Shown: piece after piece, positions 26,281 to 34,077 of the stretch
Layout of the letters: each line of letters begins with the position of its first letter
Position numbering within the stretch: position 1 is the stretch's first letter
Assembly: GCF_008274585.1 (NCBI RefSeq)
Contig: NZ_VTRT01000009.1
Span: 59,057 to 123,056 of the forward strand
Origin: Pedobacter sp. BS3
GTDB lineage: Bacteria > Bacteroidota > Bacteroidia > Sphingobacteriales > Sphingobacteriaceae
DNA length: 64,000 nucleotides
Reading direction: 5' to 3'
Translations under genes and position numbers: made by a program
The notes under the pieces: generated by a model
What the model saw: only the letters and a program-made list of their open reading frames with translations
Told to the model about the DNA's origin: nothing
Database searches by the model: none

Positions 26281-27714
26281 TTATTCTTTTATTTCTTTTT
26301 CATGCCTGCCGCCCCAGGATTTGGCAAATTTCTGAGGCACATATTTAGCTAATTGCTGTATCACAGGCTTCATATCGGCACGCCGGGCAAGATTGGTATG
26401 CTCATACGGGTCTGATTCATGATCATAAAGCTCCTCCGAACCATCAGCATACCGGATATAACGGTAACGCTCGGTTCGCACCGACGAATAATCAGGGCCG
26501 TAAACGGTAACGCCGGGACGCTCCCATTTCGCTTTCGGATTTTTGAGCACCGGCACCAGGCTAATGCCATCAAGCTTATGATCCGGTGGCGTTAAATTAC
26601 AGTATTCCACTAAGGTAGGATAAATATCTACCAGGCTAACTGTTTGCGGGCAGCGATATGCCTTGCCACCCGGTAGACGTACCAAAAACGGAATAACATC
26701 GGCCTGCTCCCACAAGGTGGCTTTTACCCAATGATCTTTAACGCCATTATGAAATCCATTATCCGAGCAGAATATTACAATGGTATTTTCGGCATACGGA
26801 CTATTATCCAGAGCCGCCATCACCCGGCCAATATTCCAGTCGGCAAAAGAAGTATTGGCACAATAGGCTTTCAGCATTTTTAACCATACTTCCTTTTTAG
26901 TAAGGCCCTGTTTAAAATATTTATTAGTGCTCATAGAGTCTACCAGATCACGTCCTAACTGCGGCACATCATCCAGATCATTTTCCAAATAACCGGGAGG
27001 CAGGGTAATATCTTCATCTTTGTACAGATCATAAAAACGTTTAGGTGCTGTATAAGGTGTATGCGGACGCCATAAGCCATAATACATAAAGAATGGTTTC
27101 GCATGCTTTTGCTTCAGGAAGGTAATGGCCGAATCGGCATTCCGAACATCCGGAAAATCACTATCAGGCCCAGTCCAGGGTTTAATGCTAAACCAATGCG
27201 ACTTTCCGTACCAAAATGGTGCTGCCGCATAAGGACCGAAACCACCCTTGGGCGCCGTATTATCAAACATCTGCTTTTCGCGATCATTATTTACCTCCAC
27301 ATGAAAGGTTTTACCGGCAGCCCAGGTAGTGTAACCACTCTTTTTAAAGGTTTCGGGAAGGGTTTCTGTTTGCTGCAATATGCCTTTAAACCAGGTTTGC
27401 TTATTATTTAAATAGGCTCCGGTATGATACGGGTACATACCACTGAAAAACGATGCCCGCGAAGGGATGCACACCGGCGCTGCACAACTGGCATTGTAAA
27501 AATAGTACGACTGCGAAGCTAATTTGTCTATGGCCGGCGTTTTAAGCACCGGATAATTTTTCAGCAGGCTCCAGTCGTTCATATCATCGGTAACAATAAA
27601 CAGCACATTGGGCCGGGACGATGGAACACCATTTGCCGGATATGCCTTCAGGGTGATGAATAACAAAAGAGATAATATGCCTGGCAGGCGATTGCTTTTT
27701 AGCTTGACGATCAT
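26281..27714 (-). CDS. Secreted sulfatase, iduronate-2-sulfatase-like
   Basis: A 477-residue sulfatase, first gene of the sulfatase pair. Signal peptide about residues 1-26 (ending YPANG); NVLFIVTDDMNDW metal site; maturation motif CIPSR with Cys82; YGLWRPHTPYTAPKRFYDLY and FCSDNGFHNGVKDHWVK are typical of the iduronate-2-sulfatase-like branch. The two sulfatases share length but little sequence, so they probably act on different linkages of the same sulfated polymer (inference). Confidence 0.9.
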   Translation of the reverse strand: MIVKLKSNRLPGILSLLLFITLKAYPANGVPSSRPNVLFIVTDDMNDWSLLKNYPVLKTPAIDKLASQSYYFYNASCAAPVCIPSRASFFSGMYPYHTGAYLNNKQTWFKGILQQTETLPETFKKSGYTTWAAGKTFHVEVNNDREKQMFDNTAPKGGFGPYAAAPFWYGKSHWFSIKPWTGPDSDFPDVRNADSAITFLKQKHAKPFFMYYGLWRPHTPYTAPKRFYDLYKDEDITLPPGYLENDLDDVPQLGRDLVDSMSTNKYFKQGLTKKEVWLKMLKAYCANTSFADWNIGRVMAALDNSPYAENTIVIFCSDNGFHNGVKDHWVKATLWEQADVIPFLVRLPGGKAYRCPQTVSLVDIYPTLVEYCNLTPPDHKLDGISLVPVLKNPKAKWERPGVTVYGPDYSSVRTERYRYIRYADGSEELYDHESDPYEHTNLARRADMKPVIQQLAKYVPQKFAKSWGGRHEKEIKE

Positions 27715-27873
27715 TGTAAGCTGATGGTTTATAATATCTGCTAAAATACAGGCTGTGCAGCTAATTTATTATAACATTTGTAGTTTATGCTGAAAGATTG
27801 GTCTTTATAAAATCAAAAGTTGGGTAAAGCGAAACACGACGGTTCGGGGTCAAAGCATTACAAAGTACTAAAG

Positions 27874-27924
27874 CGGATTACAAATCCGCAGTTATAACCA
27901 TCCGGATTACAAATTAGGATGAGC
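27874..27924. repeat. REP-like two-stem repeat, copy 3
   Basis: CGGATTACAAATCCG first stem, then CAGTTATAACCATC, then a degenerate second stem (CATCCGGATTACAAATTAGGATGAGC). It lies between the sulfatase operon start and the end of the cobalamin-binding protein gene. Confidence 0.7.
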
Positions 27925-27958
27925 GGTAATTAAAGGGATGAAAAAGAAAAACACTCCA

Positions 27959-28888
27959 TCAACTGGTGGCAAACTTTACCCAGCCGTTGCCTTCATAGCC
28001 AAAGATGAATTGCTTAGGGTTAATGATTTCGGCAAGAATTTCCATGCTATCGATAGCCGAAGGTCCGGGACGATTAAAATAGCGATTACCATCGGCCACA
28101 TACACCTGGTTATTCTGAACGGCTTTTAATTCGCTCCAGCCGGGTTGGCCCAGCAAGATACCGATTTCCTGCAAAGTTCTTGAAACAGAAAACCCACAAG
28201 CCATGAGTACAATGATATCCGGATTGGCTTCCAGAAGCTGCTTAAACTGGATAACGGGCGAGTACGTTCCTTTTTGGGCCAGTACGGGAATACCTCCTGC
28301 TATTTCTACCAGTCCGGGAACCCAGTTACCGGAGATCATTAACGGCGATAACCATTCGATACAGGCTACAGCGGGCTTTTTTTCAATGAACTTCAGCTTG
28401 TGCTTTACCAGTTCAATGCGCTCATACAGCTCATCTAACAGGTGAGCCGTTTTATCTGGAGCGTTCAAACGTTCACCCACTGTTTTAATGTCTTCCAGTA
28501 TATCATCTAACCGGTGCGGGTTGAGCGAAATAATATCGATGGGTTTATCCGTTATATCGCGAACGGCTTTTTCCACGTCCTCAAAACTTACGGCACATAC
28601 GTCGCATTGGGTTTGAGTGATAATCACATCGGGCGCCAGCTCCCGGATTTTTTCCGCATCAACCTGGTATAGAGACAATGCCTGCGATACAATATGCTGC
28701 ACCTGGCTGTGTATCTTATCTGACGATTGGGATGAATCGATTTGCGATGACGTACATACCGGCAACGACTGAACCGATTCGGGATAATCACATTCATGTG
28801 AGCGCCCAACCAGCGTATGTTCCAGGCCTAAAGCACAAACTATTTCGGTAGCTGATGGGAGCAGCGAGATAACCCATTTTGATGTCAT
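27959..28888 (-). CDS. Cobalamin-binding / BtuF-like periplasmic-binding-fold protein
   Basis: A 309-residue protein of the helical-backbone metal-receptor class (SLLPSATEIVCALGLEHTLVGRSHECDYP, residues 8-36; APDVIITQTQCDVCAVSFEDV). This branch is annotated as cobalamin-binding. It has no signal peptide or lipobox, so it appears cytoplasmic, unlike a transporter's BtuF. No ABC transporter genes are adjacent. It may bind or handle corrinoids inside the cell, but function is inferred from family only. Confidence 0.8.
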   Translation of the reverse strand: MTSKWVISLLPSATEIVCALGLEHTLVGRSHECDYPESVQSLPVCTSSQIDSSQSSDKIHSQVQHIVSQALSLYQVDAEKIRELAPDVIITQTQCDVCAVSFEDVEKAVRDITDKPIDIISLNPHRLDDILEDIKTVGERLNAPDKTAHLLDELYERIELVKHKLKFIEKKPAVACIEWLSPLMISGNWVPGLVEIAGGIPVLAQKGTYSPVIQFKQLLEANPDIIVLMACGFSVSRTLQEIGILLGQPGWSELKAVQNNQVYVADGNRYFNRPGPSAIDSMEILAEIINPKQFIFGYEGNGWVKFATS

Positions 28889-29005
28889 GATGCAAAGGTA
28901 TCAAGTTTGTATGAAGTTGAAAGTGAAAGGTTGAAAGTGAAAAGCGGATGTCCTGTTCTGAAATGCTGGTTAGAGTTTGCTCCTCCACGGGGGCGGCAAT
29001 CATAT

Positions 29006-29056
29006 CGGATTTAAAATCCGGGATTAAAACCATCGGGATTACAAATCCCGATGAGC
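29006..29056. repeat. REP-like two-stem repeat, copy 4 (best preserved)
   Basis: CGGATTTAAAATCCG stem, GGATTAAAAC spacer, then CATCGGGATT-ACA-AATCCCGATG second stem and AGC. This is the clearest copy and is taken as the reference form. Confidence 0.8.
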
Positions 29057-29124
29057 GTGGAGCCTCTGAAATTTGTTTATCAGAAGCAATTTTTTTAAGT
29101 TTGTTTAACTAAGCCATTCAAGTG

Positions 29125-29334
29125 ATGACGACATTAACGATACATCTGGAAGACGAAAAATCTGAAAAGGCCATTAAAGCTGTTTTGGATGTACTCGGTG
29201 TAAAATATGATGAAGCAGAAGAAGCCATCACTTTTCCTGAACACGTTATTGCCGGTGTTCGCAAGTCGAAGGAAGATGTAAAAAATGGGCGTGTGAAAGA
29301 GTACAAGGGACTTAATGCCATACTCAACCGGTAA
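29125..29334 (+). CDS. Probable antitoxin of a RelE/ParE pair
   Basis: A 69-residue protein (MTTLTIHLEDEKSEKAIKAV start) with an N-terminal beta strand and helices and a C-terminal region rich in Lys and Glu, typical of small antitoxins that bind the toxin through their tail. I chose the ATG at 29125; a GTG lies directly before it at 29122. The toxin start is 2 bases after its stop, so the two are co-translated. The call depends mainly on the neighbour. Confidence 0.72.
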   Translation: MTTLTIHLEDEKSEKAIKAVLDVLGVKYDEAEEAITFPEHVIAGVRKSKEDVKNGRVKEYKGLNAILNR

Positions 29335-29336
29335 TA

Positions 29337-29627
29337 ATGGGATTACCCATTTACTATACGGAAACTTTTGAGGTTACATTTAAAATGTTGATAGAGTTTA
29401 TCCGGGAAAATTGGGGTGAAAAAGTGGCAAGAGAGTTTGTTAGGGAAACTGAGAAAATTATACAGATGATAGCTAATTTCCCCCACATGTATAAATCAGG
29501 TACTTTTGACAAGAATGTAAGAATAGCCCCAATCAATAGATTAAGTTTGCTTTTCTACGAGGTAACCAGTAAGCACATTATGTTACATTATATTGTAGAC
29601 AGCCGTCAGGAACCTTTCTGGCTATAG
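29337..29627 (+). CDS. RelE/ParE-family toxin
   Basis: A 96-residue RelE/ParE-superfamily protein: LPIYYTETFEVTFKMLIEFI, VAREFVRETEKIIQMIANFP, MYKSG, and the C-terminal strand LLFYEVTSKHIMLHYIVDSRQ. RelE members cut mRNA on the ribosome while ParE members poison gyrase; this sequence does not decide between them. The neighbouring topoisomerase gene is chance placement as far as can be seen. Confidence 0.85.
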   Translation: MGLPIYYTETFEVTFKMLIEFIRENWGEKVAREFVRETEKIIQMIANFPHMYKSGTFDKNVRIAPINRLSLLFYEVTSKHIMLHYIVDSRQEPFWL

Positions 29628-29691
29628 CAGAGGGAAAAGCTTCTATATACTAACAACTAATCCTATCTATCGTTGTTCAGGATTTGCAACT

Positions 29692-29744
29692 CCGAATTTA
29701 AAACCCAGCATTAAAACCATCGGGATTTGTAAATCCCGATGAGC
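29692..29744. repeat. REP-like two-stem repeat, copy 5 (first stem degenerate)
   Basis: CCGAATTTAAAACCC replaces the first stem, but CATCGGGATTTGTAAATCCCGATGAGC keeps the second stem. It lies just before the 3' end of parC and after the toxin gene. Confidence 0.7.
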
Positions 29745-29757
29745 AGTTCACCTATCA

Positions 29758-32550
29758 TCAAAACAAGCCTAATTGCCCTTTATCATCAATTTCCACATCA
29801 TCCGGATTGGTGATCTCAAAATCCACTTTCTTTTCCGGTTTAGGCTCTTCCGGTTTTTGATTTTCCGTTTTAACCGGCCTTTCCGGTTCAGCTTGTTCCA
29901 CCTTTTCAGGCTTACTTTCAACCTCGGGTTCTTCTTTATGCGGCACTTCCTGTTCGGCGGCTTCCTCCTGCTTTTCTTCGGCTACAACTTCTTCCAGCGG
30001 CGTTTCGGGAACCGGATCCGGCACATCTGCCTCATCATCATGCTCGGTAAGCAGGGTAATTTTCTGTACATCATGCGGAGACAGGCGATTTCCCATTGCT
30101 TTCATTCCCTTCACATCAATAGCATCTGCCAGGTTTATCTCTGTACTTTCGGGGATCTGGCTCTTACCTTTCAGTACATCTACCTGTACCAAAGGCTGCG
30201 CCGCCGATGATATGATGACCAGTCTTGAGCCGCTCTCATCGCTGATGATGCTGCTCTGCTTACCTATAGCGATATTCTCAAAGGTGAACCGCTTAACGTA
30301 ATAATTCTTTGATTTTCCTTCGTAATGAATTACCGAATACACCTTATCGGGATCGTATTTTTCAATACGGATCATTTTATCATCAAAGTGATTGCTCAGA
30401 TCAAAGCTGGTCAACTCATATACCCCGTTGCTGAGCACGGTCAATATTTTGTCTTCGCCATCAAACTCGCCAAGGAACTTACCCCGGCCATCGGCATTAA
30501 GACGTTTCAGCACATCATCATACCAGATCTTTCTTCCGGCCAATGTTGAAATACCTTTCGATTTCAGGATAATTTTCTTGACCGGGTATTTGGTTACAAT
30601 ATTACCCTGCGAACTCCGTCCCTTAATAGCAATTTCGGCAAAGTCAACATCGAACTGCAACTTACGCAGCTTTGAATGCGGCTTTAGAGCAATATTAACT
30701 ACCTCGGCTTCGCCATTCGGGTTAGCGCTGAAATACAACACTTTAGAGCCTTTTGTTCCTTTAGTAAGGTCATACTCTTTATCGCGGGTTACGCCCAGCA
30801 CGGCGAAACGTTTTATATAGGAGGTGCCGCTCTGGCCATCCTTATAGATCATATTGTAGATGGTACGCTCGTCGTTCTTTTTAAATACGCCCACATGCAG
30901 AATTTCCTTGCCTACAAAAACTTTGTCCTGCACTTTGGTAACCAGGCAACGTCCATCGGCACGGAAAACAATGATCTCATCCAGATCCGAGCAGTCGCAT
31001 ACAAACTCATCTTTTTTAAGACCCGTACCGATAAATCCATCTTCACGGTTAACATATAACTTGACGTTGGCCAAAGCTACCTGTGCCGCTTCTACCTTAT
31101 CAAAGGTACGCAACTCGGTTTTGCGGGCACGGTCTTTACCATATTTTTCTTTAAGCCGCTCAAACCAGGCTATGGCATATTCGGTGAGATGTTTTAAATC
31201 GTGCTTCACCTGCTTGATTTCATTCTCAAGCGCCTTCATCTGCTCATCAGCCTTTTTAACATCAAAGCGGGTGATGCTGCTCATCGGCTTTTCAATCAGC
31301 TTTTTATAGTCTTCGGGAAGTATCTCACGATAAAACTGCGGGAAGAAAGGTTCAAACAGCTTGTTTAATACTTCTATTACAACATCAAAATTACCTGAGT
31401 TCTCGTACTCCGGGTTTTTATACATCCCTTCCTGGATGAATATTTTCAGCAGCGAGCTGAAAAATATCTTCTCTTTCAGCTCATTAAGCCGGATCTCAAG
31501 CTCCTGCTTTAGCAGCTCTTTGGTATGTTCCGTATTTTCAGTGAGTATATCGTTTACACTCATGAAATGCGGCTTGTTATCCTTAATTACGCAGGTGTTT
31601 GGCGATATGGATACTTCACAATCGGTAAAGGCATAAAGCGCATCAATGGTTACATCGGGCGAAATACCCGGCGCCAGGTGAATGATAATTTCGACATCTT
31701 TCGCGGTATTATCCTCAATTTTTTTGATCTTGATCTTTCCCTTGTCGTTGGCCGAAATTACGCTGTCTATGAGACTGCCCGTAGTTGTGGAGTAAGGTAT
31801 TTCTGTTATCGCCAGCGTTTTTTTGTCGCGTTCTTCAATTTTTGCCCGTATACGGATTTTCCCGCCACGCTGGCCTTCATTGTAAGCCGAGCAATCGGCC
31901 ATACCACCGGTTGGGAAATCGGGTAAGATATCCGGGCGGTTTCCTCTTAATACCTCGATAGAAGCATCTATAAGCTCCACGAAGTTATGCGGCATAATTT
32001 TAGTGGCCAAACCAACGGCTATACCTTCGGCTCCCTGGGCCAGCAGCAAAGGAAATTTTACAGGAAGCGTGACCGGCTCGGCATTACGACCGTCATAACT
32101 GACCTGCCATTCGGTGGTATCCGGATTGAAAACTACCTCGTTAGCAAATTTTGAAAGACGGCCTTCGATGTAACGCGGGGCAGCGGCAGAATCTCCTGTA
32201 ATCGGATCGCCCCAGTTTCCCTGTGTATCGATCAGCAGGTTTTTCTGGCCCAGCTGCACCATAGCATCACCAATAGAAGCGTCACCATGCGGGTGATACT
32301 TCATGGTATTCCCGATCACGTTGGCCGCTTTGTTGTAGCGTCCGTCATCCATCTCTTTGAGAGAGTGCAGAATGCGTCGCTGTACCGGCTTTAGCCCATC
32401 GTTAATATGCGGCACTGCCCGGTCAAGGATAACATACGAAGCATAATCCAGGAACCAGTTTTCGTATAATCCGGTAATGGGAATAACGTTATGAAGGGTG
32501 CCTTCCTCAGGCTGTAATGCATCGTTTTCAGAACTCAGGTCTTCGCTCAT
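29758..32550 (-). CDS. parC: Topoisomerase IV subunit A (ParC type)
   Basis: A 930-residue type IIA topoisomerase A subunit that cuts and passes DNA to unlink chromosomes. The 5Y-CAP region shows DGLKPVQRRILHSL (51-64), HPHGDASIGDAMV (86-98, the quinolone-determining region) and the catalytic AAAPRYIEGRL with Tyr127. The C-terminal domain is ParC-like, with no canonical GyrA box QRRGGKG. The last 95 residues are a Glu/Pro/Lys-rich tail ending DDKGQLGLF. parE is not adjacent. GyrA is the alternative, but the tail and length fit the Bacteroidota ParC type better. Confidence 0.88.
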   Translation of the reverse strand: MSEDLSSENDALQPEEGTLHNVIPITGLYENWFLDYASYVILDRAVPHINDGLKPVQRRILHSLKEMDDGRYNKAANVIGNTMKYHPHGDASIGDAMVQLGQKNLLIDTQGNWGDPITGDSAAAPRYIEGRLSKFANEVVFNPDTTEWQVSYDGRNAEPVTLPVKFPLLLAQGAEGIAVGLATKIMPHNFVELIDASIEVLRGNRPDILPDFPTGGMADCSAYNEGQRGGKIRIRAKIEERDKKTLAITEIPYSTTTGSLIDSVISANDKGKIKIKKIEDNTAKDVEIIIHLAPGISPDVTIDALYAFTDCEVSISPNTCVIKDNKPHFMSVNDILTENTEHTKELLKQELEIRLNELKEKIFFSSLLKIFIQEGMYKNPEYENSGNFDVVIEVLNKLFEPFFPQFYREILPEDYKKLIEKPMSSITRFDVKKADEQMKALENEIKQVKHDLKHLTEYAIAWFERLKEKYGKDRARKTELRTFDKVEAAQVALANVKLYVNREDGFIGTGLKKDEFVCDCSDLDEIIVFRADGRCLVTKVQDKVFVGKEILHVGVFKKNDERTIYNMIYKDGQSGTSYIKRFAVLGVTRDKEYDLTKGTKGSKVLYFSANPNGEAEVVNIALKPHSKLRKLQFDVDFAEIAIKGRSSQGNIVTKYPVKKIILKSKGISTLAGRKIWYDDVLKRLNADGRGKFLGEFDGEDKILTVLSNGVYELTSFDLSNHFDDKMIRIEKYDPDKVYSVIHYEGKSKNYYVKRFTFENIAIGKQSSIISDESGSRLVIISSAAQPLVQVDVLKGKSQIPESTEINLADAIDVKGMKAMGNRLSPHDVQKITLLTEHDDEADVPDPVPETPLEEVVAEEKQEEAAEQEVPHKEEPEVESKPEKVEQAEPERPVKTENQKPEEPKPEKKVDFEITNPDDVEIDDKGQLGLF

Positions 32551-32837
32551 CTATAAAATTTTCTAATGATGGTAAATATAAGGCATCCGGTTAAAAATCG
32601 CCAGAATGAGTTATAAACATCGAAAAAAGTAGCTTATGGTCATGGCTCATAGTTCATAGTCCGGAAGTCGGAAAGTCAGGAAAGACCGGAAGCAATCTTT
32701 AATAATGGACAATGGATAGTTGGCAACTGACAATGTGTGCATGGTCCAGCTCCCCTCTTCCGCCAGTTGGCGGAGCTGGGGGTGAGGCCTAACAACGAAG
32801 AACGAACAACTAACTCACCAAAAAAATTTAACCAGCG
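32551..32837. repeat. Gene-free stretch with heptamer blocks and hairpin
   Basis: Holds TTCATAG TCCGGAAGTCGG and AAGACCGGAAGC blocks (about 32640-32695), a 7-nt-period block ATGGACA ATGGATA GTTGGCA ACTGACA (about 32705-32732), a hairpin around CCGCCAGTTGGCGG (32759-32772) flanked by AGCTCC and GGAGCT, and AACAACG AAGAACG AACAACT (32791-32811). No gene recognised. Confidence 0.72.
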
Positions 32838-32863
32838 TGTAACGTTTAAAAACAACTGACGTC
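32838..32863 (+). promoter_or_regulatory. ECF-sigma-type promoter (TGTAAC / CGTC)
   Basis: TGTAACGTTT (32838-32847) and CGTC (32860-32863) are separated so that 16 bases lie between AAC and CGTC. This AAC/CGTC layout is the classic ECF sigma -35/-10 pair and differs from the TTTG/TAnnTTTG housekeeping promoter. Transcription would start near 32871, leaving a leader of about 40 bases for the secreted NTF2-like gene. Confidence 0.6.
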
Positions 32864-32910
32864 TTATGAAGAAAACATACTAAAGTAAACTTCAAACAAT
32901 TTAATAAACC

Positions 32911-33333
32911 ATGAAAACTCTAAAAACTTCTATTCTGTTGTTTGCCATTATGGCAACAGCTGTAGCCGGTAAGGCCAACCAGGTTAATGAAAAGCTCAGC
33001 ATGAAATATGCTGCCGACACGTACGTTAATGCGCTTTGTCATGGGCAGGTGAAAGACATTGCCACAATTTTTGACAACGATGCAAAATTCACCAGCACAC
33101 GCGGCCAGAACATTACTAATTTCACTAAAAGTGATATTCTGGCATCGCTAAGAAGCAACAAAGGCATTGAGCAAAACTGCGCTGTTACCAGCTCTGTGCT
33201 TGAGGCATTACCCGACCAGGTAATTATGAAGATCAATATGAAATACGATGCTTTTACACGGGTAGACATTGTTACTATGCTGCAAACCAAAGCCGGTTGG
33301 AAAATAACCAACGTAGCAACTACTTACCAGTAA
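32911..33333 (+). CDS. Secreted NTF2-like (lumazine-binding-type) small protein
   Basis: A 140-residue protein with a signal peptide (residues 1-20, AVAGKA) and a single NTF2-like fold: YAADTYVNALCHGQVKDIAT helix, IFDNDAKFTS, MKINMKYDAFTRVDIVTMLQ strands and ITNVATTYQ at the end. This domain (putative lumazine-binding family) is common in Bacteroidota periplasmic proteins of unknown role. The ECF-type promoter suggests it belongs to an envelope-stress or surface-signalling regulon (inference). Confidence 0.75.
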   Translation: MKTLKTSILLFAIMATAVAGKANQVNEKLSMKYAADTYVNALCHGQVKDIATIFDNDAKFTSTRGQNITNFTKSDILASLRSNKGIEQNCAVTSSVLEALPDQVIMKINMKYDAFTRVDIVTMLQTKAGWKITNVATTYQ

Positions 33334-33347
33334 ATAAGTTACGTTAT

Positions 33348-33393
33348 CCATAAAAAAGGCTGAAACTTAGCTAAGTTTCAGCCTTTTTTATGG
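33348..33393. terminator. Bidirectional terminator, 46-bp perfect palindrome
   Basis: Each 23-base half is the exact complement of the other (CCATAAAAAAGGCTGAAACT... centre at TTAG|CTAA). Each strand reads a GC-containing stem followed by TTTTTT, so it should end transcription of both convergent genes, the NTF2-like gene and carbonic anhydrase. Confidence 0.92.
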
Positions 33394-33409
33394 ATTAGAT
33401 ACACAGGTT

Positions 33410-34066
33410 TTATTGTAATGCAAAAACCTGTCCCAGGTTATCGGTATTGCTGCATGAAACGTTAAGGTCTTTTATTAAACCGGTGCTGATGTCAATTACC
33501 CAACCGTGTATATGTAGATCAAAACGCTCTTTCCAGGCATTTTGAATAATGCTGGTTGTGCTCAGGTTATGCACCTGCTCTATCACATTCAGCTCTACAA
33601 AGCGGTCTCCCCGCTGTTTTTCGTCTTTTATCTGGTCAAGCTCCCGGGCATAAAGCCGGTACACATCCTTAATGTGCCGTAGCCAGTTATCAATTAAACC
33701 GAACTGATTATTACCCATAGCAGCAAGTACACCACCACAGCCATAATGGCCCGCAACAATAATATGCTTTACTTTAAGTATATTCACAGCATAGTCAAGC
33801 ACGCTGAGCATACTCATGTCGCTATGGATGCACATATTAGCAATGTTACGGTGCACGAAAACATCGCCCGGACGGGTACCGGTTAAACTGTTGGCCGGAA
33901 CCCGGCTGTCGGCACAACCAATCCATAATACCTCCGGATGCTGCCCTTTGGCAAGATTAGTAAAGAAATCAGGATCTACATCGGTTACAGATTTAACATA
34001 ATCACGGTTACCTTGTATAAGCAGGCTGTAACTTGCAGCCTGCTGCTGTTTTATTTTTTCTGGCAT
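33410..34066 (-). CDS. Beta-class carbonic anhydrase
   Basis: It interconverts CO2 and bicarbonate. The 218-residue product has the beta-class zinc ligands: Cys51 and Asp53 in GCADSR, His107 and Cys110 in GHYGCGG. It follows the SulP transporter gene by 11 bases, so transport and hydration of inorganic carbon are probably linked. Confidence 0.95.
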   Translation of the reverse strand: MPEKIKQQQAASYSLLIQGNRDYVKSVTDVDPDFFTNLAKGQHPEVLWIGCADSRVPANSLTGTRPGDVFVHRNIANMCIHSDMSMLSVLDYAVNILKVKHIIVAGHYGCGGVLAAMGNNQFGLIDNWLRHIKDVYRLYARELDQIKDEKQRGDRFVELNVIEQVHNLSTTSIIQNAWKERFDLHIHGWVIDISTGLIKDLNVSCSNTDNLGQVFALQ

Positions 34067-34077
34067 ATTTTTAGTTT

